From assembly GCA_024802545.1 (NCBI GenBank), contig CP103416.1, positions 2,728,001-2,792,000 of the forward strand: 64,000 nt of DNA, written 5' to 3'. The notes beneath the pieces are model-generated. The model was given only the letters and a program-made list of their open reading frames with translations. It made no database searches and had not been told where the DNA came from. A program made the translations under genes and the position numbers. This DNA is from SAR92 clade bacterium H455. Lineage in GTDB: Bacteria; Pseudomonadota; Gammaproteobacteria; Pseudomonadales; Porticoccaceae. Positions within the stretch are counted from its first letter, which is position 1. Every line of letters begins with the position of its first letter. Positions 1 through 8,779 of the stretch are shown here, one piece after another.

Positions 1-234
1 GTATTTGTCGAAGTACGCTATCGTAGCAGTGTAAATTTTGGCTCCGCCGAAGAGTCTATTACGGCGAAAAAATGCCTGCGCTTAAGTTCCGCCGCACAGG
101 CTTATATGCAGCGGGAGGGTCTAACCGAAAAAGTCAGTGCCCGCTTTGATGCAGTAGCTATAAGCCCTGACAAGTCATATAGGCAATCCACAAGCCAGTA
201 TTGCATCAATTGGATACAAAATATTCTGCAGTAG
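1..234 (+). CDS. yraN: YraN family (UPF0102) protein, C-terminal part
   Basis: The window opens inside this frame; 77 residues to a TAG stop are visible and the N-terminus is missing. It begins with VFVEVRYR, the conserved E-x-K/R strand of the restriction-endonuclease-like fold of UPF0102, followed by the SAEESIT and CLRLSSAAQAY segment typical of the family. The molecular function of YraN is not established; a nuclease role is inferred from the fold. It precedes diaA and a BON lipoprotein, the same order as in Pseudomonas and E. coli (yraN-diaA-dolP). Confidence 0.85.
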   Translation, partial: VFVEVRYRSSVNFGSAEESITAKKCLRLSSAAQAYMQREGLTEKVSARFDAVAISPDKSYRQSTSQYCINWIQNILQ

Positions 235-278
235 CTTCTAGATTAGGTGGCTGCTAATTTAAAGAGGGATACAAGTCA

Positions 279-851
279 TTGGACGCAGTAGATCAAAGGG
301 TTTTTAATCAGTTTCAGAAAATGATTGAGGCAACCATGGCCACAGGGGAGACCTGCGCCGACTCCATTGCCAATGCCGCTGAAAAAATCGCCTCGGCACT
401 GTTAGCGGGCAACCGTGTTTTTACCTGCGGCGAGCATTCAAGTAGCTTGGTCGCACAACTGCTGACTGACTACCTCTCTCAGGGCTATGAAATTGATCGC
501 CCAGGTTTCCCATCTCTTAACCTAAATCAGATCGCTCAGCAGAGCGCTGCTGCGGAACGCTATAACCAGGCCTTAAAAACTCAGGCGGTAAGTGGTGATA
601 TCTTGGTATTATTTAGCAGTGGAGACAATAGCAGCCTAATGCTCGGCGCACTGAATACAGCGCTGGATCGAGGCATGTCGATCATCCTAGTTTCTACGGA
701 AAGTGATAATTCGCTGATTAACTTGGTAAGCTACAATGATGTCCATATCAATATCGGCAGTGCACCATCGCCGCTGATCACCCAATCGCAGATACAAATT
801 GTTCAGTGCCTCTGCGCACTGATCGACAGTCATATTTTTGGAGGTGAGTAA
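279..851 (+). CDS. diaA: SIS-domain protein, DiaA/GmhA-like
   Basis: This 190-residue protein is a single sugar-isomerase (SIS) domain. It shows an N-terminal helical region, a CGEHSSS phosphosugar-loop equivalent near residue 50 and an LFSSGDNSS loop near residue 110. In E. coli the family member DiaA binds DnaA and times replication initiation; a phosphoheptose isomerase role is the alternative. Position between yraN and a BON lipoprotein favours DiaA. The start is TTG, preceded by AAAGAGGGA with good spacing; no better ATG lies upstream. The stop directly abuts the next ATG, so it is co-transcribed with the lipoprotein gene. Confidence 0.85.
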   Translation: MDAVDQRVFNQFQKMIEATMATGETCADSIANAAEKIASALLAGNRVFTCGEHSSSLVAQLLTDYLSQGYEIDRPGFPSLNLNQIAQQSAAAERYNQALKTQAVSGDILVLFSSGDNSSLMLGALNTALDRGMSIILVSTESDNSLINLVSYNDVHINIGSAPSPLITQSQIQIVQCLCALIDSHIFGGE

Positions 852-1418
852 ATGTACAAGAGAATTCTAACTTTAACACTGGTGGGCCTTTTATCCAGCT
901 GTACCTCTGTGATCAACACGGTTGTCAAAGAGCCGATCAATCCGGATTTAACATCCACTCCCATTGGCTCGAATATCAACGACATAAAAATGAGCACGTT
1001 TATCGGCGTCAATATTAAGAAAGCCGATCCAGCACTCAAGAAAGCCCACATTAATGTTCACGTCTACAATTCCATTGTCCTGTTGACTGGTGAAGTGCCG
1101 ACTAAAGAGTTGAGAGTACTAGCTGGGGATACTGCCCGTGCCTACACAGGGCAAAGACAGGTTCACAATGAACTGCAAGTCCGCGGTAACTCATCGATTG
1201 TCGCGCGCACCAATGATGCACTGATCAGCGCCAAGGTAGCCACCAAGCTAACCTTTGATAAAGAGATCAAATCATCCAACATTGAAGTGATAGCTGAAGA
1301 TAGCGTGGTTTATTTGATGGGTAGAGTCAGACGTATCAACGGTGAAAAAGCCACTGCGATCGCCAGTCAAACCAGTGGCGTCCGCAGTGTAGTGAAAGTC
1401 TTTGAATACGTAGACTAG
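852..1418 (+). CDS. dolP: Dual BON-domain outer-membrane lipoprotein
   Basis: A 188-residue lipoprotein with a short signal peptide ending in the lipobox LLSSC (Cys near residue 17). Two BON domains follow, roughly residues 45-110 and 120-188, with the typical INVHVYNSIVLLTGEVP and IEVIAEDSVVYLMGRV strands. E. coli DolP (YraP) supports outer-membrane integrity and BamA function; the same role is inferred here. The ATG follows the diaA stop without a gap and has a strong GGAGGTGAG ribosome site inside the end of diaA. Confidence 0.88.
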   Translation: MYKRILTLTLVGLLSSCTSVINTVVKEPINPDLTSTPIGSNINDIKMSTFIGVNIKKADPALKKAHINVHVYNSIVLLTGEVPTKELRVLAGDTARAYTGQRQVHNELQVRGNSSIVARTNDALISAKVATKLTFDKEIKSSNIEVIAEDSVVYLMGRVRRINGEKATAIASQTSGVRSVVKVFEYVD

Positions 1419-1427
1419 GCCTCGAAA

Positions 1428-2606
1428 CTAGACTAGCTCAATCGCCATGGCGGTGCCCTCACCGCCGCCAATACAGAGGCTGGCAATGCCTTTGCGGCCA
1501 CCGTGCTGCTGCAGGGCATGGATCAGAGTAACAATGATTCTGGCACCACTGGTGCCAATCGGATGACCAAGAGCGCAGGCGCCACCATGAACGTTAAGTT
1601 TGTCGTGGGGTATATTCAGTTCATGCATAGCCGCCATGGCAACTACTGCAAAGGCTTCATTAACTTCCCAAAGATCCACATCGTCGACTGTCCAACCGAC
1701 TCGCTCCAATGTCTTGTTGATCGCTGATACTGGCGCTGTAGTGAACCATTCCGGCTCCTGAGCACTCTGATCAAAGCCATGGATCAATGCAATGGGCTTC
1801 AAACCTCGCGCTTCGGCTTCATCTGCCATCATCAATGTTAGGGCCGCGGCACCGTCAGAAATAGAGCTGGCATTAGCAGCGGTAACCGTACCATTCTTAT
1901 CAAAGGCGGGTCTTAGCTGAGGAATTTTTTCAGGCTTGGCATTGCCCGGCTGCTCATCTGCAGCTACAACAACATCGCCGCGTCGTGAGGAAATGGTGAC
2001 TGGCGCGATTTCCTGATCAAACCAACCACTGTCGATCGCAGCATTGGCGCGACGCAGAGATTCGATAGCATAGGCATCTTGGTGCTCGCGACTGAAACTG
2101 TATTTGTCCGCGCATTTTTCAGCGAACAAACCCATGGCGACACCCTGGTAGGCATCTTGCAGACCATCGTATTGCATATGGTCAAGCATCTGGGCGTGGC
2201 CAAAGCGATAGCCCTGACGTCCCTGGGGAATTAAGTATGGGGCACGACTCATGCTTTCCATACCACCGGCAACGACGCTACTGACCTGGCCTGCTCGCAG
2301 TGCATTACAGCCCATCATTACCGCCTTCATAGCGGAACCACAGACTTTGTTGATGGTGGTGCAGCAAGTGTCTTGAGAGAGTCCAGCGGCTAGCGCTGCT
2401 TGGCGCGCGGGAGCTTGTCCGACACCGGCACTGAGAACACAGCCCATCAGTACTTCACCGATCTCACTGGGAGCGAGAGTCGATTTTTCCAACGCTGCGC
2501 GAATGGCGACAGCACCAAGATCGGCTGCAGAAACTGAAGAGAGAGATCCCATCATACCGCCCATGGGCGTACGTGAGGCTGAGAGAATGGCAATTGGCTT
2601 AGACAT
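1428..2606 (-). CDS. Acetyl-CoA C-acyltransferase (thiolase)
   Basis: A 392-residue thiolase of usual family length. The acyl-accepting cysteine is C89 in NKVCGSAMK, the histidine H348 lies in GHPIGTSG, and the second catalytic cysteine C378 in CIGGGEG. It either condenses two acetyl-CoA to acetoacetyl-CoA or cleaves 3-ketoacyl-CoA; sequence alone does not decide between biosynthetic and degradative use. It sits between the BON lipoprotein gene and sspB, where Pseudomonas has no thiolase, so this looks like a lineage-specific insertion. No other fatty-acid or polyhydroxyalkanoate gene is next to it. Confidence 0.92.
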   Translation of the reverse strand: MSKPIAILSASRTPMGGMMGSLSSVSAADLGAVAIRAALEKSTLAPSEIGEVLMGCVLSAGVGQAPARQAALAAGLSQDTCCTTINKVCGSAMKAVMMGCNALRAGQVSSVVAGGMESMSRAPYLIPQGRQGYRFGHAQMLDHMQYDGLQDAYQGVAMGLFAEKCADKYSFSREHQDAYAIESLRRANAAIDSGWFDQEIAPVTISSRRGDVVVAADEQPGNAKPEKIPQLRPAFDKNGTVTAANASSISDGAAALTLMMADEAEARGLKPIALIHGFDQSAQEPEWFTTAPVSAINKTLERVGWTVDDVDLWEVNEAFAVVAMAAMHELNIPHDKLNVHGGACALGHPIGTSGARIIVTLIHALQQHGGRKGIASLCIGGGEGTAMAIELV

Positions 2607-2630
2607 TAGATATAGCTCCGACTAAACCTG

Positions 2631-3074
2631 CTACTTAATAACCCTTAGCGATGGCTTAGTCTTTTTCGGAGACTTGTCGCTCGGTGGAGCAGGTGGTTGG
2701 GTTGAGGATTTTTTAACCGCTTTCGGCCCGCGTGGCGGCGTCGGCGGCAGATCATCAGAGGGTTCGTGCTCAAAGACCATGCCCTGACCATTCTCCTGAC
2801 TGTAAATGCCAACAACGGCAGTAACAGGCACTTGAATATCAATTGGCATGCCACCAAAACGAGTGGAAAAAGCAAGAATCTCGAGATCGAGAATAAAGTT
2901 CGAGACCGCGCGAGGTGCCACATTGAGAACAATCTGGCCGTCGGTCACGTAGCTCTGAGGCACCTCTACGCCGGCATGGTGGGCATCGACCACAACATAA
3001 GGTGTGCAATCGTTGTCCACTATCCAGTCGAAGAAGGCGCGCAGCAGATAGGGTCGGTTGGACCGCATTTTCAT
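2631..3074 (-). CDS. sspB: ClpXP protease specificity-enhancing factor SspB
   Basis: SspB tethers ssrA-tagged proteins to the ClpXP protease. The 147-residue protein has the compact substrate-binding domain in residues 1-105 (RPYLLRAFFDWIVDN start, GVEVPQ and IVLNVAPRAV strands). A flexible Pro/Lys/Ser-rich linker of about 35 residues follows, and the chain ends in LRVIK, equivalent to the C-terminal ClpX-binding tail of E. coli SspB. It starts one base after the end of sspA, so the two are one operon. The ssrA-tagging partner SmpB is encoded elsewhere in the window (39416-39892). Confidence 0.93.
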   Translation of the reverse strand: MKMRSNRPYLLRAFFDWIVDNDCTPYVVVDAHHAGVEVPQSYVTDGQIVLNVAPRAVSNFILDLEILAFSTRFGGMPIDIQVPVTAVVGIYSQENGQGMVFEHEPSDDLPPTPPRGPKAVKKSSTQPPAPPSDKSPKKTKPSLRVIK

Positions 3075-3075
3075 T

Positions 3076-3696
3076 TTATTGACGGATCTCTAATTCAAGA
3101 TCGGTCAAGCTCTCTTGGAAAGAGGGGCGCTCGAACAACCGTTCCATATAATCATGCAATGGTTTTACCTGACGGTTGACCGGTAACTCGATGCCAAACT
3201 CAGGCAAACGCCACAGAATCGGAGCTAGGCAGCAATCCACCAGAGTAAACTCTTCACTCATAAAGTAAGGCATATCGGTAAAGATGCTGGCAATGCTGAT
3301 CAATGACTCTCGTAATTCCTTGCGCGACTCTTCAGCTTTCTTGCTTTCCGGATTGTGCAGAATATGAGCAATTAATGAACACCAGTCTTTTTCAATGCGG
3401 TGAATCCACAGGCGGCTCTGAGCACGAGCAACTGGGTAAACGGGCAATAGAGGTGGATGCGGAAAACGCTCATCGAGATATTCCATAACGACCTTCGACT
3501 CATAGAGTGCAAGGTCACGGTCTACCAATGTCGGCAGTGTACCGTAGGGATTAGCTTCAAGAATTTCTTCAGTGACCGCGCCTGCGTCGATATCTTCAAT
3601 ATCAACAGTAACGCCTTTTTCGGCTAATACAATACGCACACGATGGCTATACTGGCATGTTGGGTCGGAAAATAATGTCATCGACGATCGTCGCAC
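3076..3696 (-). CDS. sspA: Stringent starvation protein A
   Basis: SspA is a glutathione-S-transferase-fold protein without GST activity that binds RNA polymerase and modulates transcription under starvation and acid stress. The thioredoxin-like domain spans residues 5-85 ([24 protein letters not shown]) and the helical domain the rest. It keeps the family blocks [20 protein letters not shown] and RIEKDW. The ORF begins [11 protein letters not shown]; an in-frame second ATG lies five codons downstream, so the exact start is open. Upstream lies a 170-bp structured gap after the bc1 genes. Confidence 0.93.
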   Translation of the reverse strand: MRRSSMTLFSDPTCQYSHRVRIVLAEKGVTVDIEDIDAGAVTEEILEANPYGTLPTLVDRDLALYESKVVMEYLDERFPHPPLLPVYPVARAQSRLWIHRIEKDWCSLIAHILHNPESKKAEESRKELRESLISIASIFTDMPYFMSEEFTLVDCCLAPILWRLPEFGIELPVNRQVKPLHDYMERLFERPSFQESLTDLELEIRQ

Positions 3697-3780
3697 ATCA
3701 ACCTCTCAAATTTTAGTAACAAAGTAGGAAGTAGCTCAGTGCCACTCCAATTAGACAAGCCATGCTTTTATATGGTCTGT

Positions 3781-3833
3781 CCTGGGTAATACTATAGCCC
3801 CTAGACCGTCTAGATTTTCTAAAACAACCCAGG
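3781..3833. other. Nested inverted repeats between petBC and sspA
   Basis: CCTGGGT at 3781-3787 pairs with ACCCAGG at 3827-3833. Inside this, CTAGAC at 3801-3806 and GTCTAG at 3808-3813 form a perfect inverted repeat around one base. It lies downstream of the bc1 genes and upstream of sspA, both on the minus strand. No U-tract follows on the minus strand, so it is not a clear intrinsic terminator. It could be a processing site or a structured sspA leader; no function is shown. Confidence 0.4.
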
Positions 3834-3866
3834 CCCAGCTAGAGGCTTTGAACCTTTTTGGTGCCC

Positions 3867-5903
3867 TTAGTGAATACCTTTCCAGTATTCACGATTCAGC
3901 AGCATAACAAACACCAGCAGTAGTAGCAGGAACAACAGTACCAGACGGCCAATATGCTTGCGCTCTTCTGCCATAGGCTCTGCAATATAGGTCATAAAGT
4001 TAACCAAATCATACATAGCTACATCAAATTCTTCGGCAGTCATACTGCCTGCAGTGCTGATATCAAACCGACCACAGGGATCATCGAGAATATCTTCACC
4101 GGTCAATAGGTCGCGCTTTATGCCACCGCTGGCTGTCACGACTGGCCCCGGAGCACATTCAGGCAATCCCTGCAGATCGAGAAGTACATGGGGCATGCCC
4201 ACATCTTTAAATACTTTGTTATTGACGCCCAAGGGTCTGCTTGAGTCTGCATAAAAATTGCGCAGATAAGTATAGAGCCACTCCGGGGAACGAGAGCGAG
4301 CGACCAAAGTCAAATCCGGTGGCACTGCACCAAACCAATTTTTAGCGCCTTCTTCAGTCATAGAGATCTTCATCAGCTCACCGATCTTTTGACCGGATAA
4401 AACCAGATTGTCGAGCATCAGTTGATTGGGGATACCAATATCATTGGCGACACGCTCCCAGCGCGAGTACTTGAATGAGTGACATCCCATGCAGTAGTTG
4501 ACAGCCAGTTGGGCACCATTCTGCAATGAGGCGTGATCGCGAAGATCAGCCTCAAAAGTATCACAGTCAATGGTTCCACATGATTTGCCGCTCTCAGCGC
4601 CTACGGCTTTGATCGGCAACACAACCAGCAGTGCAACAATCAATACGCCGCCCAAGGTTTTCCAAATACCAATGCCGCCGTCCATGGTGATGCGATCGGG
4701 CTCTGGTCTGGTCGTCTCTATGCGAGTCCAGAAGTAGATGCCGATAAAGTAAGAGAAGTACAGAACCGTACAGATCTGAGCCAGCAAAGTGCGCGCTGCG
4801 GTCGGCGCTTTAACACCCAGATATCCAAGCAGGATAAAGGACGCGGCAAAGACCAAAATCGCGCCGCGGCTAAAGTTGCCTTTATAGCGCATTGAGCGCA
4901 CCGGACTGCGATCCAACCAGGGCAGCACAAACAGAATCGCGATGGCAGCTGCCATAGTGATAAAGCCACCGAGCTTATCCGGTACTGCACGCAACATCGA
5001 ATAGTAAGGTGTGAAATACCATACCGGTGCAATATGCTCTGGCGTCTTCAGGGAATTGGCAATCTCAAAGTTGGCATACTCTAAAAAGTAACCGCCCATC
5101 TCTGGCATAAAGAACAGGATCGCGCAGAACACAAACAGGAACACTACGATCGGCACCAAATCGTGAATAACAAAGTAAGGATAGAAGGGAATGCCATCAA
5201 TCGGATTACCTTTCTCGTCTTTGTATTTCTTGATGCTAACGCCATCGGGGTTGTTTGAACCCACATCATGCAAGGCGATGATATGCATAACCACTAGAGC
5301 AATCAGAATAATCGGCATGGCCACCACGTGGAGAGACATAAACCGATTCAGGGTGATACCCGAAATCAGATAGTCACCGCGAATCCACTGCACAACGTCT
5401 TCACCAACCACTGGAATAGCACCGAACAGGGAGATAATCACCTGTGCGCCCCAGTAGGACATCTGACCCCATGGCAATACATAACCGAGGAATGCCTCAG
5501 CCATTAATGCCACATAGATAGTCATGCCGAAGATCCACACCAGCTCGCGAGGCGCTTTATAAGAGCCATAGATCAAGCCGCGATACATGTGCATGTAGAC
5601 CACAACGAAGAATGCCGAGGCACCGGTGGAGTGGGCATAGCGGATAATCCACCCCATATCCACGTCGCGCATAATATATTCGACAGAGGCGAAGGCCTGC
5701 TCAGCAGAACCCTGGTAGCTCATCAGCAACCAAATACCGGTGATCAACTGGATAACCAGAACTACCATCGACAATACGCCGAAGTAATACCAAAAGTTAA
5801 AGTTCTTTGGCGCGTAGTACTCGGCCATATGCCGATTCCATTCACGCTTCAGTGTGGGCATACGCGAATCAAACCACTCAGCAAAAGATGTTCCTTTACT
5901 CAT
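3867..5903 (-). CDS. petB/petC: Fused cytochrome b - cytochrome c1 of the bc1 complex
   Basis: One uninterrupted 678-residue frame joins two subunits of ubiquinol:cytochrome c reductase. Residues 1 to about 405 are cytochrome b: heme histidines H91/H105 and H192/H207, GYVLPWGQMS, and a Qo-site motif PVWY (293-296) instead of the common PEWY. Residues 412-436 are a hydrophobic segment ending AVGA, like a signal peptide cleavage site. Residues 437-678 are cytochrome c1: heme-binding CMGCH (471-475), axial M570 in VGMPHVL and a C-terminal membrane anchor (651-670). Such a precursor is known as FbcH in Bradyrhizobium, where it is cut into two proteins; the same is inferred here. The start codon overlaps the petA stop (TAATG). 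Confidence 0.93.
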   Translation of the reverse strand: MSKGTSFAEWFDSRMPTLKREWNRHMAEYYAPKNFNFWYYFGVLSMVVLVIQLITGIWLLMSYQGSAEQAFASVEYIMRDVDMGWIIRYAHSTGASAFFVVVYMHMYRGLIYGSYKAPRELVWIFGMTIYVALMAEAFLGYVLPWGQMSYWGAQVIISLFGAIPVVGEDVVQWIRGDYLISGITLNRFMSLHVVAMPIILIALVVMHIIALHDVGSNNPDGVSIKKYKDEKGNPIDGIPFYPYFVIHDLVPIVVFLFVFCAILFFMPEMGGYFLEYANFEIANSLKTPEHIAPVWYFTPYYSMLRAVPDKLGGFITMAAAIAILFVLPWLDRSPVRSMRYKGNFSRGAILVFAASFILLGYLGVKAPTAARTLLAQICTVLYFSYFIGIYFWTRIETTRPEPDRITMDGGIGIWKTLGGVLIVALLVVLPIKAVGAESGKSCGTIDCDTFEADLRDHASLQNGAQLAVNYCMGCHSFKYSRWERVANDIGIPNQLMLDNLVLSGQKIGELMKISMTEEGAKNWFGAVPPDLTLVARSRSPEWLYTYLRNFYADSSRPLGVNNKVFKDVGMPHVLLDLQGLPECAPGPVVTASGGIKRDLLTGEDILDDPCGRFDISTAGSMTAEEFDVAMYDLVNFMTYIAEPMAEERKHIGRLVLLFLLLLLVFVMLLNREYWKGIH

Positions 5904-6508
5904 TACGCAATCTCCGCATCAATTCCGATAACAACAACGTCGTCCGACTCATAGACATGAGGCGGAATTTCCAGATTGGTTGGCGCCGGAACGCCAGCAA
6001 AAACTCGTCCTGAGAGATCAAACTTTGAGCCGTGGCAAGGGCAGAAGAAACCGCCTAACCAAGAGTCACCGCCCAAATCAACTGCTCCTACATCTGGGCG
6101 ATACATCGGAGCGCAACCTAGGTGGGTACAGAGACCGACCAAGATCAAATACTCTTCGCGGCCAGCCTGAGTGCGTGCTGAGCCAGTCACATAGCTAGGC
6201 TGCGAAGCCGCTAATGAGTCTGCGTCTCTTAAAATGCTGCTATCAATATCTTTTATGGCTGCCAGAGACTCTGGCGTACGACGCACAATATAAACCGGCT
6301 TGCCGCGCCACTCGACGACCAGGCGACCGCCCACCTCGAGCTTGGAAATATTAATTTTAACCGGAGCGCCAGCAGCCTTAGCTTTGGCACTGGGTTGCCA
6401 GGATGAAACGAATGGTACTGCCGCACCGACTACACCTGCACCACCTACAACTGAGGTAGCACCAAGTAAGAATCGGCGACGACTATGGTTGACTCCGTCA
6501 TTGGTCAT
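5903..6508 (-). CDS. petA: Rieske iron-sulfur subunit of the bc1 complex
   Basis: The 201-residue protein carries the [2Fe-2S] cluster that takes the first electron from ubiquinol. It has a twin-arginine signal/anchor (SRRRFLL, then a Gly/Ala/Val-rich membrane span) and the two cluster motifs CTHLGCAP and CPCHGSKFD. An in-frame ATG lies seven codons upstream, but the ATG at 6508 is chosen because AGGGAGAA precedes it at ideal spacing. It is the first gene of the petA-petBC operon; its stop shares a base with the petBC start. Confidence 0.94.
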   Translation of the reverse strand: MTNDGVNHSRRRFLLGATSVVGGAGVVGAAVPFVSSWQPSAKAKAAGAPVKINISKLEVGGRLVVEWRGKPVYIVRRTPESLAAIKDIDSSILRDADSLAASQPSYVTGSARTQAGREEYLILVGLCTHLGCAPMYRPDVGAVDLGGDSWLGGFFCPCHGSKFDLSGRVFAGVPAPTNLEIPPHVYESDDVVVIGIDAEIA

Positions 6509-6579
6509 GACGTTCTCCCTAAACAGCAAAATTGGATGTTAAAACACGCGGATTCGCATGCAATTAAAAATGGCCCCGC

Positions 6580-6608
6580 ATTCTAACGGAAGCCTGCTAT
6601 ATACGCAA
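6580..6608 (-). promoter_or_regulatory. Candidate sigma70 promoter of petA-petBC
   Basis: Reading the minus strand, a weak -35 TTGCGT (6608-6603) is separated by exactly 17 bases from a good -10 TAGAAT (6585-6580). It lies about 70 bases before the petA start and just downstream of the rpsI terminator, where an independent promoter would be needed. Confidence 0.5.
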
Positions 6609-6653
6609 CAAGGGAGATAGGCGGATCAGGCTTAACTTACTGTTTTTTAAGGC

Positions 6654-6690
6654 AAAAAAAAAGCCCGACTGGTGAGTCGGGCTTTTCTTT
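6654..6690 (-). terminator. Intrinsic terminator after rpsI
   Basis: A 12-bp perfect stem AAAAGCCCGACT / AGTCGGGCTTTT (6659-6670 and 6675-6686) with loop GGTG. On the minus strand it is followed by a run of T (the A-tract at 6654-6660 on the plus strand). It lies 13 bases past the rpsI stop and separates the rplM-rpsI operon from petA. Confidence 0.88.
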
Positions 6691-6702
6691 TTAGCGCTGC
6701 TA

Positions 6703-7095
6703 TTAACGCTTGGAGAACTGAGGACGCTTGCGCGCCTTGTGCAGTCCAACTTTCTTACGCTCAACCTGTCTCGCATCACGGGTCAAGAACCCAGCTTTGC
6801 GCAGTGGCGAACGAAGATTTTCATCATACTGAAGCAAGGCGCGAGCAATACCGTGACGGATTGCACCAGCCTGACCAAAGTTACCACCGCCATTAACGGT
6901 GATCTTCATATCAAACTTGTTGACCATATCAACAATCTCAAATGGCTGGCGAACAATCATTCGCGCCACTTCACGACCGAAATACACATCGATCGCACGA
7001 TCATTAATAGAAATATTGCCGCTTCCTGCAGTCAGGAAAACGCGAGCTGCTGACGTCTTGCGACGGCCAGTGCCGTAAAATTGAGTGTCTGCCAT
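6703..7095 (-). CDS. rpsI: 30S ribosomal protein S9
   Basis: S9 (130 residues) is a small-subunit protein whose basic C-terminal tail reaches the P-site tRNA. The sequence starts [17 protein letters not shown] and ends in the conserved RKRPQFSKR tail with the terminal Lys-Arg. Length equals E. coli S9. It follows rplM by 15 bases and is ended by a clear terminator. Confidence 0.97.
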   Translation of the reverse strand: MADTQFYGTGRRKTSAARVFLTAGSGNISINDRAIDVYFGREVARMIVRQPFEIVDMVNKFDMKITVNGGGNFGQAGAIRHGIARALLQYDENLRSPLRKAGFLTRDARQVERKKVGLHKARKRPQFSKR

Positions 7096-7110
7096 GATAA
7101 TCGCTGTCCG

Positions 7111-7539
7111 TTAAAGTTCTAGAGCTTGAGGCTGCTGCGCGGCATGCGGATGTGCACTGCCAACGTAGACCTTAAGTTTTCTAAACATTTCCCGACCAAG
7201 TGGTCCGCGGGGCAACATACCTTTAACAGCAGATTGGATAACGCGCTCAGGCGCTTTCTCAATCAACTTGTCAAAAGTAATATCCTTCAGACCACCGGGA
7301 TAACCGGTGTGAGAGTAATAAGTTTTCTGTGTGGCCTTGTTGCCAGTCACACCAATTTTCTCCGCGTTAACCACAACGATGTAATCGCCGGTATCAACGT
7401 GGGGAGTATATTCTGGTTTGTGCTTACCGCGCAGGCGAGTTGCAATTTCCACTGCCAAACGACCCAGAGTTTTACCCTCGGCGTCTACGATAAACCAATC
7501 ACGTTCTACTGTTTCTATTTTTGCGCTATATGTTTTCAT
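7111..7539 (-). CDS. rplM: 50S ribosomal protein L13
   Basis: L13 (142 residues) is an early-assembly large-subunit protein. Diagnostic segments are [38 protein letters not shown] and the RAVKGMLP-like segment [15 protein letters not shown]. It is the first gene of the two-gene rplM-rpsI operon and has a convincing promoter 43 bases upstream. Confidence 0.97.
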   Translation of the reverse strand: MKTYSAKIETVERDWFIVDAEGKTLGRLAVEIATRLRGKHKPEYTPHVDTGDYIVVVNAEKIGVTGNKATQKTYYSHTGYPGGLKDITFDKLIEKAPERVIQSAVKGMLPRGPLGREMFRKLKVYVGSAHPHAAQQPQALEL

Positions 7540-7581
7540 CTATTCCTGCCTGGCTTTGGGGGATCCCAAAAAAGGGTGCAA

Positions 7582-7610
7582 ATTGTAATGATCGTCAGCA
7601 CCTATTACAA
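7582..7610 (-). promoter_or_regulatory. Sigma70 promoter of rplM-rpsI
   Basis: On the minus strand, -35 TTGTAA (7610-7605) and -10 TACAAT (7587-7582) are separated by exactly 17 bases. The -10 matches five of six consensus positions. The site lies 43 bases upstream of the rplM ATG. Confidence 0.65.
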
Positions 7611-7650
7611 GGGGCGATGCGATCAAAATGTAAGTTTTTTATTGGGCCCT

Positions 7651-8748
7651 TCACGGACGGTGTGGTCGAGCCAAATACTCGCGGCTCTGCATTTCTAATA
7701 ATCTGCTCTCTGTGCGCTGAAATTCAAATCCTAAACGACCACCACTATAGAGCTCATGGAGAGGCGCGGCGGCGGTTACAGCCAACTTAACACTGCGATC
7801 ATAGAACTCGTCAACCAGATTGATAAAGCGTCGCGCCGCATCATTATTGGCTGGCGTAAAGATTGGCACGCCACTGATCATCACCGAATGAAATTCTTTC
7901 GCCAGCTCAATATAATCATTTTGACTGCGCGGACCTTCGCAAATTGCCGCAAATTCAAACCAGACTATATCCTCGGCGACCTTGATTGAGGGAATCAATC
8001 GACCCTCAATATCCAAATCCACCGCCAACTTTACCTCACCCTCTACAGCAACCAAACTGTCAAAAGTTGCCCCCACGGCTTGATCCGCCAACTCACCCAA
8101 GGGTGAGTAGTAGAGTTCAGCCTGCTCTAGTGCTCGCAGACGGTAATCCTGACCGCCATCCACATTGACCACTTCACAGTGCAAGTTAAGTAGCGCGATG
8201 GCCGGCAAAAATCGCTGCCGCTGCAAACCTTCACGGTAGAGTAGGTCGGGCACTATATTAGACGTGGCAACCAAGGTAACACCACGCTCAAAGAGACCCT
8301 CTAACAGCCGTGCCAGAATCATCGCATCGGTGATATCACTGACAAAGAACTCATCAAAACAGACGACCTGAGCCTCTTTGGCTATGGAGTCCGCAACCAA
8401 CTCTAAAGGATTGGCCTGCCCTTTTAGATTATCTAAGTCCTGGTGCACACGGCGCATAAAGCGATGGAAGTGAATCCGCATCTTGTGCTCGAAAGGCAGA
8501 CTCTCGTAAAAACTGTCCATCAAATAGGTCTTACCTCGACCCACACCACCCCAAAAATAGAGGCCCTTCTCAGGAGTCAGAGCAGGACGCAGTATTTTCG
8601 CCAGTAAACCGCCCTTTTTACGCTGATTGCGCTGTACCAAACGGCCACATAACTGGTCCAGCTTTTCAACTGCCTGGGCCTGTGCCGCATCCGCGACAAA
8701 GCCCTCTCGAACCAGATCATTTTGATAGCGTTGTTTTGGGGTTAACAT
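7651..8748 (-). CDS. zapE: Cell division protein ZapE (AFG1-type ATPase)
   Basis: The 365-residue protein is an AFG1/ZapE P-loop ATPase. It has Walker A GGVGRGKT near residue 90, FHRFMRRVH, Walker B VVCFDEFFV near residue 135, and the arginine-rich segment near residue 180 (LLYREGLQRQRFLPAI). ZapE associates with the Z-ring and alters FtsZ polymers during late division and stress. In E. coli it also lies next to rplM on one side and divergent yhcB on the other, as here. Confidence 0.93.
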   Translation of the reverse strand: MLTPKQRYQNDLVREGFVADAAQAQAVEKLDQLCGRLVQRNQRKKGGLLAKILRPALTPEKGLYFWGGVGRGKTYLMDSFYESLPFEHKMRIHFHRFMRRVHQDLDNLKGQANPLELVADSIAKEAQVVCFDEFFVSDITDAMILARLLEGLFERGVTLVATSNIVPDLLYREGLQRQRFLPAIALLNLHCEVVNVDGGQDYRLRALEQAELYYSPLGELADQAVGATFDSLVAVEGEVKLAVDLDIEGRLIPSIKVAEDIVWFEFAAICEGPRSQNDYIELAKEFHSVMISGVPIFTPANNDAARRFINLVDEFYDRSVKLAVTAAAPLHELYSGGRLGFEFQRTESRLLEMQSREYLARPHRP

Positions 8749-8779
8749 TGAATATGGTAGGATCGTGGCTTAAACGCAG

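Noticed and set aside
7126..7698. 190-codon open frame on the plus strand across rplM and its promoter
   Set aside because: It is antisense to the ribosomal gene and the zapE end, and its protein has no recognisable domain or ribosome site.
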